From positions 1-22,586 of the forward strand of contig DYKS01000007.1 in the NCBI GenBank assembly GCA_020722485.1: DNA of 22,586 nucleotides, read 5' to 3'. Positions 8,739 to 16,311 of this stretch are shown here, in pieces. The position numbers and the translations under genes were made by a program. Numbering within the stretch: the stretch's first letter is position 1; every line of letters starts with the position of its first letter. The DNA is from Candidatus Elulimicrobium sp. (lineage in GTDB: Bacteria; Patescibacteriota; Minisyncoccia; Moranbacterales; UBA9337). Under the pieces are notes generated by a model that made no database searches, was not told the origin of the DNA, and saw only the letters and a program-made list of their open reading frames with translations.

Positions 8739-9647
8739 TTATATCCAGTGACGCAATTTAAAAATAGAGATTGTAAAAAAAGAAATCAATCCCATTATTC
8801 CTATATGAATCCAAAAGCCGTTGGGGTTATCACCGAAAGGAATAGAAGCGCTCATCGCTAAAACATTGGAATAAGCTGTTATTGGCAACATTATAGCGGA
8901 AAAAATAGTTAGCACTTTCATAGTGGAGTCTAGTTTATTAGACAAAAGAGAATTATTGGTTTCTTCCATAGATTCAATGGTTTCTTTGGCGCTTTCCAAA
9001 GTGTTCCAAAGACGAATATTAGTTCCCACTAAATCTTGAAAATAAGGTTTTAATTTAACAGGTATAAAAGAGTTATCCATTTGAATAAGAGATTCTAAAA
9101 TAGAACGTTGCGGTTTAAGAGTGCGCCGAAAATTAAGAATATCTCTTTTTACTAAAGAAATTTCCATTACCATTTTTTCTTCTTTGCCATTAAAAACGTC
9201 TTTTTCAATCGAGTTTATTTTTTGGGAAATGTGATCCAATCTGGGAAAGCAGGATTCCAGGAGAATTTTAAGAATTTCATAAAGTAAATGGGCAGGGGTT
9301 TGATTCATATAAAACATCCGTTTACCTTCGCTTTCTTGGAGTTTTTTCATAAATTCGGACAATTGATAAATTTTGTGATTATGTCCGGTGATTAAATGAT
9401 TTTTATTAAGAACAATGTCTAATTCACCGGGATAAGTGGTTCGGTTATGAACATCAAAAAGGGGAATATGAATGGTTAAAAAAATACATTCGGTATATTG
9501 GGTGGCGCGCGGACGGATAGTGGGAGTGGCGAATTCCTCCACGGCTAAAGGATGAATATTGAAATTTTCTTGCAAGTAAACAATGTCGTCCTTCGTTATG
9601 CCTTCAAAGTCAATCCAAGTTATTTTTTTATATTTGGCGATTTGCAT
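8739..9647 (-). CDS. corA: CorA-family divalent-cation transporter lacking the GMN motif
   Basis: This is a 302-residue protein with a large cytoplasmic alpha/beta plus helical N-terminal domain (about 1-240) and two C-terminal membrane helices (about 243-262 and 279-296), the CorA/ZntB layout. Family-typical stretches include IDFEGITKDD, HPLAVEEF, the long stalk helix with NFRRTLKPQRSILESL, and a short basic C-tail (KLRHWI). The loop after the first membrane helix normally carries Gly-Met-Asn, which forms the outer selectivity ring. Here the aligned position reads Ala-Met-Ser (about 264-266) in NVLAMSASIPFGDNPNGFW. Cation preference is therefore uncertain, and it could be an atypical Mg, Co/Ni or Zn channel. 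The gene has its own promoter and precedes cysS. Confidence 0.85.
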   Translation of the reverse strand: MQIAKYKKITWIDFEGITKDDIVYLQENFNIHPLAVEEFATPTIRPRATQYTECIFLTIHIPLFDVHNRTTYPGELDIVLNKNHLITGHNHKIYQLSEFMKKLQESEGKRMFYMNQTPAHLLYEILKILLESCFPRLDHISQKINSIEKDVFNGKEEKMVMEISLVKRDILNFRRTLKPQRSILESLIQMDNSFIPVKLKPYFQDLVGTNIRLWNTLESAKETIESMEETNNSLLSNKLDSTMKVLTIFSAIMLPITAYSNVLAMSASIPFGDNPNGFWIHIGIMGLISFFTISIFKLRHWI

Positions 9648-9679
9648 AAAAATAATTTGATTTTTTCATTCTTTCCTTT

Positions 9680-9685
9680 ATTATA
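9680..9685 (-). promoter_or_regulatory. -10 box of the corA-cysS promoter
   Basis: Read on the minus strand, this is a consensus TATAAT 32 bases upstream of the corA-like start. The upstream sequence is T-rich and has no clear -35 match. It lies in the divergent gap (9648-9755) shared with the YidD-GT fusion gene. Confidence 0.5.
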
Positions 9686-9755
9686 CAATAAAAAAAGAAA
9701 AAATAAAACTCTTTATGTCTTTATATACATAAATCCAAATCGCTTACTTTATATA

Positions 9756-11141
9756 ATGAAAAAAATTATTTTGTTTTTAATTAAGTTTTATCAAAAATTT
9801 CTTTCTCCGGATCAAGGGATTTTCAGTTTTCTTTTTTCAGAGCGATTTTGTCGGTATCATCCGGTTTGTTCTCAATATACTTATGAAGCGGTGGAGAAAT
9901 ATGGCGCGTTGCGCGGTTCTTGGCTAGGTTTTAAAAGAATAATTCGTTGTCATCCATGGGCGGCGGGAGGATATGATCCAGTGCCAAAAAAGGAAATTCG
10001 CATTGGTATTGACGCGCGTTTTTACGGACAGATAGGCAAAGGGTTAGGGCGTTACACGGAAAAATTAATTCAAGAATTAGAAAAATTAGAAACGGAAAAG
10101 CTGTCGTCTTTTCAATATTATATTTTTTTGCATCGAGAAAATTTTCACGACTATCAACCAAAGCATCCTAATTTTCATAAAGTCTTGGCTAATTATCGCT
10201 GGTACACTTTAATAGAACAAATTGGAATTCCGTTTATTTTTTGGCGTTATAATTTGGACTTGGTTCATTTTCCTCATTTTAACGTGCCTTGGTTGTGGAG
10301 AAAGAAATTTATCGTTACTATTCATGATTTGATTTTGTTGCGGTTTCCTACCGCGCGCGCTTCTTTATTAAGTCCGATTTTTTATCGGATTAAATTTTTT
10401 GGTTATAAAATAATTATTCGTTCGGCGATTCGCCATGCCACGCGTATCATTGCCGTTTCTCGTTTCACGCGCGAAGATATTCTGAAAAATTACCCGGAAG
10501 CGCGGGGAAAAATAGAAATTACTTATGAAGCCGCCGAAAATTTTTGTTTTTTTTCCGGAGTGAAAAATCCAAATGAATATTTGCGTGAAAAATATGGTAT
10601 AAAATTTCCTTATCTTTTTTATGTTGGCAGCGCTTATCCTCACAAAAATTTAGAGAAACTAATCTTGGCTTTTTCTCGTTTGCGCAAAAAAAATCCTAAA
10701 TTGAATTTGGTGTTGGCGGGAAAAGAAGATTTTTTTTACAAACGTTTGAAAAAATTTGTCAAAAAAAGTAGAGTAAAAGGGGTAATTTTTACGGACTTTA
10801 TTCCAGATGAGGATTTAGATTTGGTTTATCGTTATACTTCCGCTTATGTGTTTCCTTCTCTTTATGAAGGATTTGGATTGCCTCCGCTGGAAGCAATGGC
10901 AAAAGGCGCGCCGGTGGTTTCTTCCAATCATCCTTGTTTAAAAGAAGTTCTGGGCGACGCGGCCGTTTATTTTGACGGAAGAAAAGAAAAAGATATTTTT
11001 AGAAAAGTGGAAAGAGTGTTGACGGACGAGAAATTGAGAATAGAATTGATAAAAAAAGGATATATTCGCGTTCGTCGTTATAAATGGGAGAAATGCGCGC
11101 GCCAAACATTGGCCATTTATCAAAAAATTATTTCCTTATGA
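9756..11141 (+). CDS. yidD: YidD domain fused in frame to a GT4 glycosyltransferase
   Basis: The 461-residue product starts at ATG 9756. The frame is open further upstream, but that part runs over the divergent corA-like gene and shows no family character. Residues 1-77 are a complete YidD domain: amphipathic KFYQKFLSP, CRYHPVCSQYTYEAVEKYGA (32-51), and IRCHPWAAGGYDPVP (63-77). YidD assists membrane-protein insertion next to YidC. Without a stop or linker, residues 80-461 continue as a GT-B glycosyltransferase: IRIGIDARFYG, GKGLGRYTEKLI, FIVTIHDLILLRF, TRIIAVSRFTREDI, LFYVGSAYPHKN, and the EX7E motif in YEGFGLPPLEAM (Glu371, Glu379). At the junction the codons expected for a separate GT start read ATT, so no ATG separates the halves. 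YidD may tether the transferase to the membrane; that is inference. No Shine-Dalgarno site is seen. Confidence 0.87.
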   Translation: MKKIILFLIKFYQKFLSPDQGIFSFLFSERFCRYHPVCSQYTYEAVEKYGALRGSWLGFKRIIRCHPWAAGGYDPVPKKEIRIGIDARFYGQIGKGLGRYTEKLIQELEKLETEKLSSFQYYIFLHRENFHDYQPKHPNFHKVLANYRWYTLIEQIGIPFIFWRYNLDLVHFPHFNVPWLWRKKFIVTIHDLILLRFPTARASLLSPIFYRIKFFGYKIIIRSAIRHATRIIAVSRFTREDILKNYPEARGKIEITYEAAENFCFFSGVKNPNEYLREKYGIKFPYLFYVGSAYPHKNLEKLILAFSRLRKKNPKLNLVLAGKEDFFYKRLKKFVKKSRVKGVIFTDFIPDEDLDLVYRYTSAYVFPSLYEGFGLPPLEAMAKGAPVVSSNHPCLKEVLGDAAVYFDGRKEKDIFRKVERVLTDEKLRIELIKKGYIRVRRYKWEKCARQTLAIYQKIISL

Positions 11142-11209
11142 TATTTTTAGTTCTTTGAATGTTTAAAAAAACTTAAAAAAATCTCATTTATTTAAGGAGG
11201 AAATGTCCG

Positions 11210-11512
11210 ATGTTTAAAGTGGAGCTAATTAAAGAAGAATTTTTGAATATGATAAGAAAAATCTATAATGATTTTTTTTGTTGCAGTGATGAAGATTGGG
11301 AGGAAAATTTAAAGGTGGGGCTAAGCAAAGAAGAGTTTTTGAATATGATACAAGGAATTTATAAGGATTTTTTTGGATACAGTGATGAAGATTGGGAAAG
11401 AAGTCTAAAGCCAAATTATGAGAATATTTTTGAAAAGAGAGTTCGCAGAAATGGATTTATGGATTGGGATTATGCTTGTACCTGTGTTGAGGCGATCTGG
11501 GCGTTGTATTAG
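11210..11512 (+). CDS. Unrecognised 100-residue protein with a tandem internal duplication
   Basis: I do not recognise this family. The protein contains two copies of a 32-residue unit (about 6-35 and 38-67) sharing KEEFLNMI..IY.DFF..SDEDWE..LK, then a C-terminal tail rich in aromatic residues and two cysteines (DWDYACTCVEAIWALY). The duplication is also visible at DNA level with a 96-base period. The gene is preceded by a textbook Shine-Dalgarno AAGGAGG eight to nine bases before the ATG, which almost no other gene here has, and is followed by its own terminator. That argues it is really expressed. It is acidic, probably soluble and helical. No signal peptide or membrane helix is evident. 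It could be a recent acquisition; function unknown. Confidence 0.7.
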   Translation: MFKVELIKEEFLNMIRKIYNDFFCCSDEDWEENLKVGLSKEEFLNMIQGIYKDFFGYSDEDWERSLKPNYENIFEKRVRRNGFMDWDYACTCVEAIWALY

Positions 11513-11539
11513 TTTTGTTTTTTCACTTTCATTTTTATG

Positions 11540-11571
11540 CCGTCGAAACTTCGGCGGTTTTTCTTTTCTTT
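11540..11571 (+). terminator. Rho-independent terminator after the 100-residue protein gene
   Basis: Stem CCGTCGA / TCGGCGG (one T-G wobble) with loop AACT, followed by a run of T interrupted twice by C. It lies 28 bases after the stop and just before the trmD promoter. Confidence 0.75.
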
Positions 11572-11577
11572 AAATTC

Positions 11578-11586
11578 TGATAAAAT
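11578..11586 (+). promoter_or_regulatory. Extended -10 promoter for trmD
   Basis: TGATAAAAT is an extended -10 element (TGN followed by TAAAAT), 30 bases before the trmD ATG and directly after the preceding terminator. No clear -35 box is seen, which is usual for extended -10 promoters. Confidence 0.5.
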
Positions 11587-11616
11587 AGCGATTGGAAAAC
11601 CGAATTTTTTAATTTT

Positions 11617-12294
11617 ATGAAAACTTTTCATATTGTCACCATTTTTCCTGATGTCTTTGAGCCGTATTTTTCTAAATCTATTTTGGGTCGCGCTCGAAAA
11701 AATAAATTGATTGAAACTGAAATTTATAATTTACGCGATTGGACGCGGGATAAACATAAGACGGTAGATGACACGCCTTATGGCGGAGGCGCTGGTATGA
11801 TTCTGAAAGTAGAACCTATTTTTTGGTGCGTGGAAGAAATTAAAAAGAAAATAAATCCCGATTCTAGAACACGCGTTATCTTGTTTTCCGCTAAAGGGAA
11901 AAAATATACTCAACGAGACGCGGAAAGGTTAGCGGATTACAATGATTTGATTTTAATTTGTGGTCGTTATGAAGGAGTGGACGAACGGGTAGCGGAACAT
12001 ATTGCCGATGAGGAAATTTCCATTGGAGATTATGTATTGACTGGCGGAGAATTGCCGGCGATGGCGTTAGTAGATTCCGTTTCTCGTTTAATTCCGGGAG
12101 TTTTAGGCAATCTAGAATCATTGTCCGAAGAAAGTTTTTCCGATTCGAAATTTGAAAATGAAAACTCAAAACCGAATTTAGAGTATCCCCAATATACTAA
12201 ACCGGCGGAATTTAATGGTTGGAAAGTTCCGGAAATTTTATTAAGTGGTCATCACAAGGAAATTGAGAAATGGAAAAATAAAAAAAAGAGTTAG
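11617..12294 (+). CDS. trmD: tRNA (guanine-N1)-methyltransferase TrmD
   Basis: The 225-residue SPOUT-class enzyme methylates G37 of tRNAs using S-adenosylmethionine, which prevents frameshifting. The N-terminus MKTFHIVTIFPDVFEPYF, the loop DDTPYGGGAGMILKVEP (51-67), the knot motifs LILICGRYEGVDERV (111-125) and EISIGDYVLTGGELPAM (133-149), and the C-terminal helical domain with PQYTKPAEFNGWKVPEILLSG are all present. Length is slightly short for the family but complete. In many bacteria trmD lies with rpsP, rimM and rplS; here it instead heads a run of cell-division and peptidoglycan genes, with ftsW starting 20 bases after its stop. Confidence 0.96.
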   Translation: MKTFHIVTIFPDVFEPYFSKSILGRARKNKLIETEIYNLRDWTRDKHKTVDDTPYGGGAGMILKVEPIFWCVEEIKKKINPDSRTRVILFSAKGKKYTQRDAERLADYNDLILICGRYEGVDERVAEHIADEEISIGDYVLTGGELPAMALVDSVSRLIPGVLGNLESLSEESFSDSKFENENSKPNLEYPQYTKPAEFNGWKVPEILLSGHHKEIEKWKNKKKS

Positions 12295-12314
12295 TAATTT
12301 TCTAAAAATAATTT

Positions 12315-13424
12315 ATGCTTTCTTCTTCCGAAAAACAACCGGATAAAATTTTATTGTCGGCAATTTTGATACTTATTATTTTTGGGTTGATTATGATTGC
12401 TAGCGCCGGAATTATTTATTCTAACACTCGCTTCGGAGATAGTTATTATTTTTTGAAACATCAATTTTTCTATGGAATTATTCCCGGTTTGGTGGCGCTT
12501 TATTTTTTCCAGAAAATAAATTATCGATTCTGGAAAAAAATTTCTTTTTATTGGTTCGTGGTTTCTTTGGTTTTTTTAGTATTGGTTTTTGTTCCTGGTT
12601 TCGGTAGTGCGATTTATGGAGCCAGTCGTTGGCTTAAGTTAGGATTTTTTTCTTTTCAGCCGTCAGAAATGGCGAAATTAAGCGTTATTTTGTATTTGGC
12701 GGCTTGGTTGGAAAATCAAGAAGAGAAAAAAATTAAAAATTTTTTAGAAGGAACTTTTCCATTTTTGTTTATCTTGGGGACAATTTTGATTTTGATTTTG
12801 AAACAACCGGATACCGGAACCGCTGGTTTGATTTTTTTAGTTTCTTTCGCTATTTATTTTGTTTCTGGCGCCAGTTTGTCTCATCTTTTTGGAATTTTTT
12901 TATCCGCTTTGGCTGGATTGTGGTTGCTTGTCAAAATCGCTCCTTATCGGATGAATCGTTTTTTGGTTTTTTTAAATCCAGAATTAGATCCGCGCGGGAT
13001 CGGTTATCAAATTAACCAAGCGCTTTTGGCTATTGGCTCTGGCGGAATTTGGGGATTGGGACTGGGACATAGTCGCCAAAAATATAATTATCTGCCTGAA
13101 CCGGTAGGCGATTCTATCTTTGCTATAATTGGAGAAGAGTTGGGTTTACTTGGCGCGGCGCTTTTAGTGTTATTGTTTTTGACGGTTTGTTTGCGAGGTT
13201 TGAAAATTGCCAAAAACGCTCCGGATGAATTTGGAAAATTATTAGGAGTAGGCATTAGCGTCTGGATCTTTTTTCAAGCTTTCATCAATATCGCTTCCAT
13301 TATTTCTCTTATTCCTTTAACCGGAATTCCCTTGCCTTTTATAAGTTATGGAGGAACTTCTATGGTTTTTTTGTTGGCGGCGGCGGGAATATTGCTTAAT
13401 ATATCCAAACACAGTAAAATTTAA
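12315..13424 (+). CDS. ftsW: Septal peptidoglycan polymerase FtsW (SEDS family)
   Basis: The 369-residue protein with about ten membrane helices belongs to the SEDS glycosyltransferases that polymerise lipid II. Family signatures are GASRWLKLGFFSFQPSEMAK (102-121), LKQPDTGTAGL (162-172), the pair NPELDPRGIGYQINQALLAI and GLGLGHSRQKYNYLPEPVGD, with the catalytic aspartate equivalent at Asp266 followed by SIFAIIGEELG, and the C-terminal TGIPLPFISYGGTSM. Adjacent murG and murC favour FtsW over RodA, although the two are hard to separate by sequence alone. Its partner class B penicillin-binding protein is not in the window. No Shine-Dalgarno site is visible. Confidence 0.93.
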   Translation: MLSSSEKQPDKILLSAILILIIFGLIMIASAGIIYSNTRFGDSYYFLKHQFFYGIIPGLVALYFFQKINYRFWKKISFYWFVVSLVFLVLVFVPGFGSAIYGASRWLKLGFFSFQPSEMAKLSVILYLAAWLENQEEKKIKNFLEGTFPFLFILGTILILILKQPDTGTAGLIFLVSFAIYFVSGASLSHLFGIFLSALAGLWLLVKIAPYRMNRFLVFLNPELDPRGIGYQINQALLAIGSGGIWGLGLGHSRQKYNYLPEPVGDSIFAIIGEELGLLGAALLVLLFLTVCLRGLKIAKNAPDEFGKLLGVGISVWIFFQAFINIASIISLIPLTGIPLPFISYGGTSMVFLLAAAGILLNISKHSKI

Positions 13425-13457
13425 ACAAGTTTAATTTATTTATCCACATTAAAATAT

Positions 13458-14585
13458 ATGATGCGTATTGTTTTAACTGGCGGGGGAACCGGCGGACATA
13501 TTTTCCCCTTAATTTCGGTGGCGCAGGCAATGAGAAAAAAATTTGAAGGAGAAAATTTGGAGATTCTTTATTTGGGTCCGTTGGGAAAATTGGAAAAAGA
13601 AATTTTTACTCGAGAAAATATCGCAGTAAAAAATATTTTTAGCGGAAAAATGAGACGTTATTTTTCTTGGTTAAATTTTTTAGATATTTTTAAAACGCCG
13701 ATAGGCATAATTCAGTCTCTTTGTCAGTTGTTGTTTTTTATGCCTGATGTAATTTTTTCCAAAGGCGGATATGGCGCGGTTCCAGTGGTGTTAGCTGCTT
13801 GGATTTATCGCATTCCCATTTTGACTCACGAATCGGACGCGATTCCCGGGACAGCCAACCGAATTGTGGGCAAGTTAGCTAATTTGGTAGCGATTACTTA
13901 TCCGTCTACTGTACGATATTTCGAACAAAAAAAGGTGCGTTTTACCGGTGTTCCTATTCGCGAAGAAATAATTCAAGGTCAAGCGGAAGAAGGAAGAAAA
14001 ATTTTTAATTTGACTGAATCTAAACCGGTAATTTTAGTTTGGGGAGGAAGTCAGGGTTCGCAAATTATCAATAAGGCGGTAATTAATATTTTGCCAGAAT
14101 TATTATTTCATTATCAAATTATTCATCAAACGGGAGAAAAGAATTTTGAAGAAATAGTTCATTTAGCTGGGCAAAAAGGAATAAAAGCGGGACGAGAGGG
14201 ATATACGCCGATTTCTTTTTTAAATTTAGAAAAATTAAAACACGCCTTGGCGGTATCCGATTTGGTTATCAGTCGTGCTGGTTCTACTTCTATCGCGGAA
14301 ATTGCCGCTAATCGTAAGCCGGCAATCTTGATTCCACTTTTAAATTCCGCTAACAATCACCAGCAAATGAATGCTTTTGATTTAGCGCAAGTGCAAGGAG
14401 CGCTAGTCTTGGAAGAAAATAATTTAGGAAATAATATTTTATTGGAAAAAATAAATAAATTATTTACAAATGAAACAGTTAGAAAAACAATGGCAGAAAA
14501 AATTTTCGCTTTTTATCATCCGCACGCGGCGGAAGATATTGCGGAGGGGCTTTTGGAATTGATAGCTTTGAAAAAAGCTCAATAA
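13458..14585 (+). CDS. murG: Lipid II synthase MurG
   Basis: This 375-residue GT28-family GT-B enzyme adds GlcNAc to lipid I at the inner membrane face, making lipid II for FtsW. The N-terminal G-loop VLTGGGTGGHIFPLISVAQA, then FSKGGYGAVPVVLAAW, THESDAIPGTANRI, the second G-loop VWGGSQGSQIINKAV, VISRAGSTSIAEIAA and the nucleotide-sugar motif LLNSANNHQQMNA are all in the family order. The second codon is also Met, so the start may be 13458 or 13461. It lies 33 bases after ftsW and 4 bases before murC, consistent with one operon. Confidence 0.97.
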   Translation: MMRIVLTGGGTGGHIFPLISVAQAMRKKFEGENLEILYLGPLGKLEKEIFTRENIAVKNIFSGKMRRYFSWLNFLDIFKTPIGIIQSLCQLLFFMPDVIFSKGGYGAVPVVLAAWIYRIPILTHESDAIPGTANRIVGKLANLVAITYPSTVRYFEQKKVRFTGVPIREEIIQGQAEEGRKIFNLTESKPVILVWGGSQGSQIINKAVINILPELLFHYQIIHQTGEKNFEEIVHLAGQKGIKAGREGYTPISFLNLEKLKHALAVSDLVISRAGSTSIAEIAANRKPAILIPLLNSANNHQQMNAFDLAQVQGALVLEENNLGNNILLEKINKLFTNETVRKTMAEKIFAFYHPHAAEDIAEGLLELIALKKAQ

Positions 14586-14589
14586 AAAG

Positions 14590-15966
14590 ATGGAGCAAAA
14601 AAAAATTTATATTATCGGGATTGAGGGGGCTGGCACTTCAGCGTTGGCCAGTTTTTATGTTCAATTAGGATATCTTGTCTCTGGTAGTGATAATGGTGAT
14701 CATTTTTACGGAGATGTTTTGAAATCCAAAAATATTCCGGTTTTTCATCATTTTTCAGTTTCTAATTTGCCAGAAAAAGTTGATTGGGTGGTTTATTCTA
14801 CCGCTTATAAAAATGATAATCCGGAAATTGAAGCGGCAAAAAAAAGAGGATTAAAGGCGCTTTCTTATCCAGAAGCGTTAGGAGAATTGACGCGGGAAAA
14901 ATTTTCTCTTGCGGTTTCCGGAACTCATGGCAAAACGACTACCACGGCATTATTGGCGACGGCGCTAAAAACTGCTGGCGCCGACCCTTCGGCTATTGTT
15001 GGCAGTAAGGTGATAGATTGGAACGCTAACTCTCTTGTTGGCGCGGGAAAATTTTTAGTGTTTGAAGCCGATGAATATCAAAATAAACTGAAATATTATC
15101 AGCCCTTGGGAGTGATATTGACTAGCGTTGATTATGATCATCCGGATTTTTTCAAAAATTTTCAGGAATACAAAAATGTTTTTCGAGATTTTGTTTCTCG
15201 CATTCCCAAATATGGGTTTTTGGTTTATTGCGCTGATGATCGCGATGTGGATGAAATAGCTACTGTCGCTTCCTGCCAAAAATTTAGTTATGGTTTTCAC
15301 CGCGATAGTGATTTTAGGATTGAAAATTTACAATCGCAAGGATCAGGAAAAGAGACACGGCAATTTTTTACGGTTGTTTACAGGGGAAAAAGTTTAGGAG
15401 AGTTTGAAATTCAGCTTTTCGGTCGCCATAATGTGTCCAATGCAACGGCGGTAATTGCTATTGGATACAAATTAGGATTAGATTTATATAAAGTTAAAAA
15501 AGGATTGAAAAAATTTTCTGGCGTGGCGCGGCGGTTTGAATATCTGGGCGAGAGAAACAAAGCAATTATCATCGATGATTACGCTCATCATCCGGAAGAA
15601 ATCAAAGCGGTATTGAAGACCGCTCGCAAACTTTATTCCCATAAAAATATCCGGGTATTGTTTCATCCTCATTCTTTTAGTCGCACCGAAGCCTTATTAG
15701 AGAATTTTGCTCAAAGTTTCAGCGATGCCGATGAAGTTTTTGTCTTGGATATTTATGGCAGCGCGCGGGAAAAAGAAGGTAAAGTTTCTTCATCTGATTT
15801 AGTTTCGGCTATCAATAAATATTATCCCGACCGAGCGGAATATCTTCACGATATAGAAGAAGCGGTAAAATTTTTACGCGATAAATTAAATGGAGAAGAT
15901 GTTTTGTTCACAATGGGCGCTGGCGATGTTTGGAAAGCGGGAAAAATATTGGCAAATAAAGATTGA
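14590..15966 (+). CDS. murC: UDP-N-acetylmuramate--L-alanine ligase MurC
   Basis: The 458-residue ATP-dependent Mur ligase adds L-alanine to UDP-MurNAc in the cytoplasm. The N-terminal Rossmann region IYIIGIEGAGTSALASFYV, ATP-binding loop SGTHGKTTTTALLA (110-123), EADEYQNKLKYYQP (159-172), the catalytic-histidine region SVDYDHPDFF (179-188), RRFEYLGE, the C-terminal DDYAHHPEEI, HPHSFSRTEAL and the closing GAGDVWKAGKIL all fit MurC. Mpl (murein tripeptide recycling ligase) is a close relative and less likely in this context. murB, ddl and ftsQ, which often follow murC, are absent; a Cas12a relic comes next instead. Confidence 0.94.
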   Translation: MEQKKIYIIGIEGAGTSALASFYVQLGYLVSGSDNGDHFYGDVLKSKNIPVFHHFSVSNLPEKVDWVVYSTAYKNDNPEIEAAKKRGLKALSYPEALGELTREKFSLAVSGTHGKTTTTALLATALKTAGADPSAIVGSKVIDWNANSLVGAGKFLVFEADEYQNKLKYYQPLGVILTSVDYDHPDFFKNFQEYKNVFRDFVSRIPKYGFLVYCADDRDVDEIATVASCQKFSYGFHRDSDFRIENLQSQGSGKETRQFFTVVYRGKSLGEFEIQLFGRHNVSNATAVIAIGYKLGLDLYKVKKGLKKFSGVARRFEYLGERNKAIIIDDYAHHPEEIKAVLKTARKLYSHKNIRVLFHPHSFSRTEALLENFAQSFSDADEVFVLDIYGSAREKEGKVSSSDLVSAINKYYPDRAEYLHDIEEAVKFLRDKLNGEDVLFTMGAGDVWKAGKILANKD

Positions 15967-15995
15967 ATATAAATTTTTTTAAATTTTAATTTTTT

Positions 15996-16193
15996 ATGTC
16001 TAAAAATATGGATCAAAAAATACTTGAAAAATTTACCAACCGATATTCTTCAATCAGAACTTTACGGTTTGAATTGAAACCAATAAGGAAGACTTTGGAA
16101 AATATGCGCAGAAATTTACGCTATGATAAAAATTTACAAACTTTTCTCGCCGATTGTAAAATTTTACAATTTAGATGTGATTATTTCTGTTGA
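15996..16193 (+). pseudogene. N-terminal relic of Cas12a (Cpf1)
   Basis: A 65-codon ORF starts with ATG and ends at TGA. Residues 12-56 closely follow the extreme N-terminus of Cas12a: FTNRYSSIRTLRFELKP (13-29), KTLENM (32-37) and YDKNLQTFLADCKI (43-56). In intact Cas12a the pattern is FTN.Y...KTLRFELKP..KTL..M....YD..LQTFL.DQ.I, as I recall it from Peregrinibacteria-type proteins. After residue 56 the match stops, nine unrelated residues follow, and the remaining roughly 1200 residues, including all RuvC and Nuc segments, are missing. No cas1, cas2, cas4 or CRISPR array is nearby. It has no Shine-Dalgarno site, and a terminator starts six bases after the stop. Most likely a deletion remnant; a short expressed peptide cannot be excluded. 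Confidence 0.75.
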
Positions 16194-16198
16194 GCTTC

Positions 16199-16228
16199 GC
16201 TAAGGTCGAACCTTAGCTTTTTAATTTT
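16199..16228 (+). terminator. Terminator after the murC/Cas12a-relic transcript
   Basis: Perfect 8-base stem GCTAAGGT / ACCTTAGC with a 3-base loop CGA, followed by TTTTTAATTTT. It closes the transcript six bases after the relic stop codon. Confidence 0.8.
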
Positions 16229-16311
16229 ACGGAGCAGCAAATACACAAAAGCGGAACATTTATCTTTTTGGAAATAAAAGTATGATCTTAAAACGACAAC
16301 CTCGCGTGAAA

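Noticed and set aside
9552..9755. N-terminal extension of the YidD-GT frame upstream of ATG 9756
   Set aside because: It runs antisense over the start of the corA-like gene, shows no family similarity, and the YidD domain begins naturally at 9756.
16170..16193. Segment resembling a decayed Cas12a CRISPR repeat (ATTATTTCTGTTGAG)
   Set aside because: It lacks the paired TCTAC/GTAGA stem that defines Cas12a repeats, occurs once, and a short A/T-rich match is expected by chance.
16194..16281. Continuation of the Cas12a frame if TGA were read as glycine (code 25)
   Set aside because: Read-through gives about 30 residues unrelated to Cas12a before TAA, and TGA ends several other genes sensibly.
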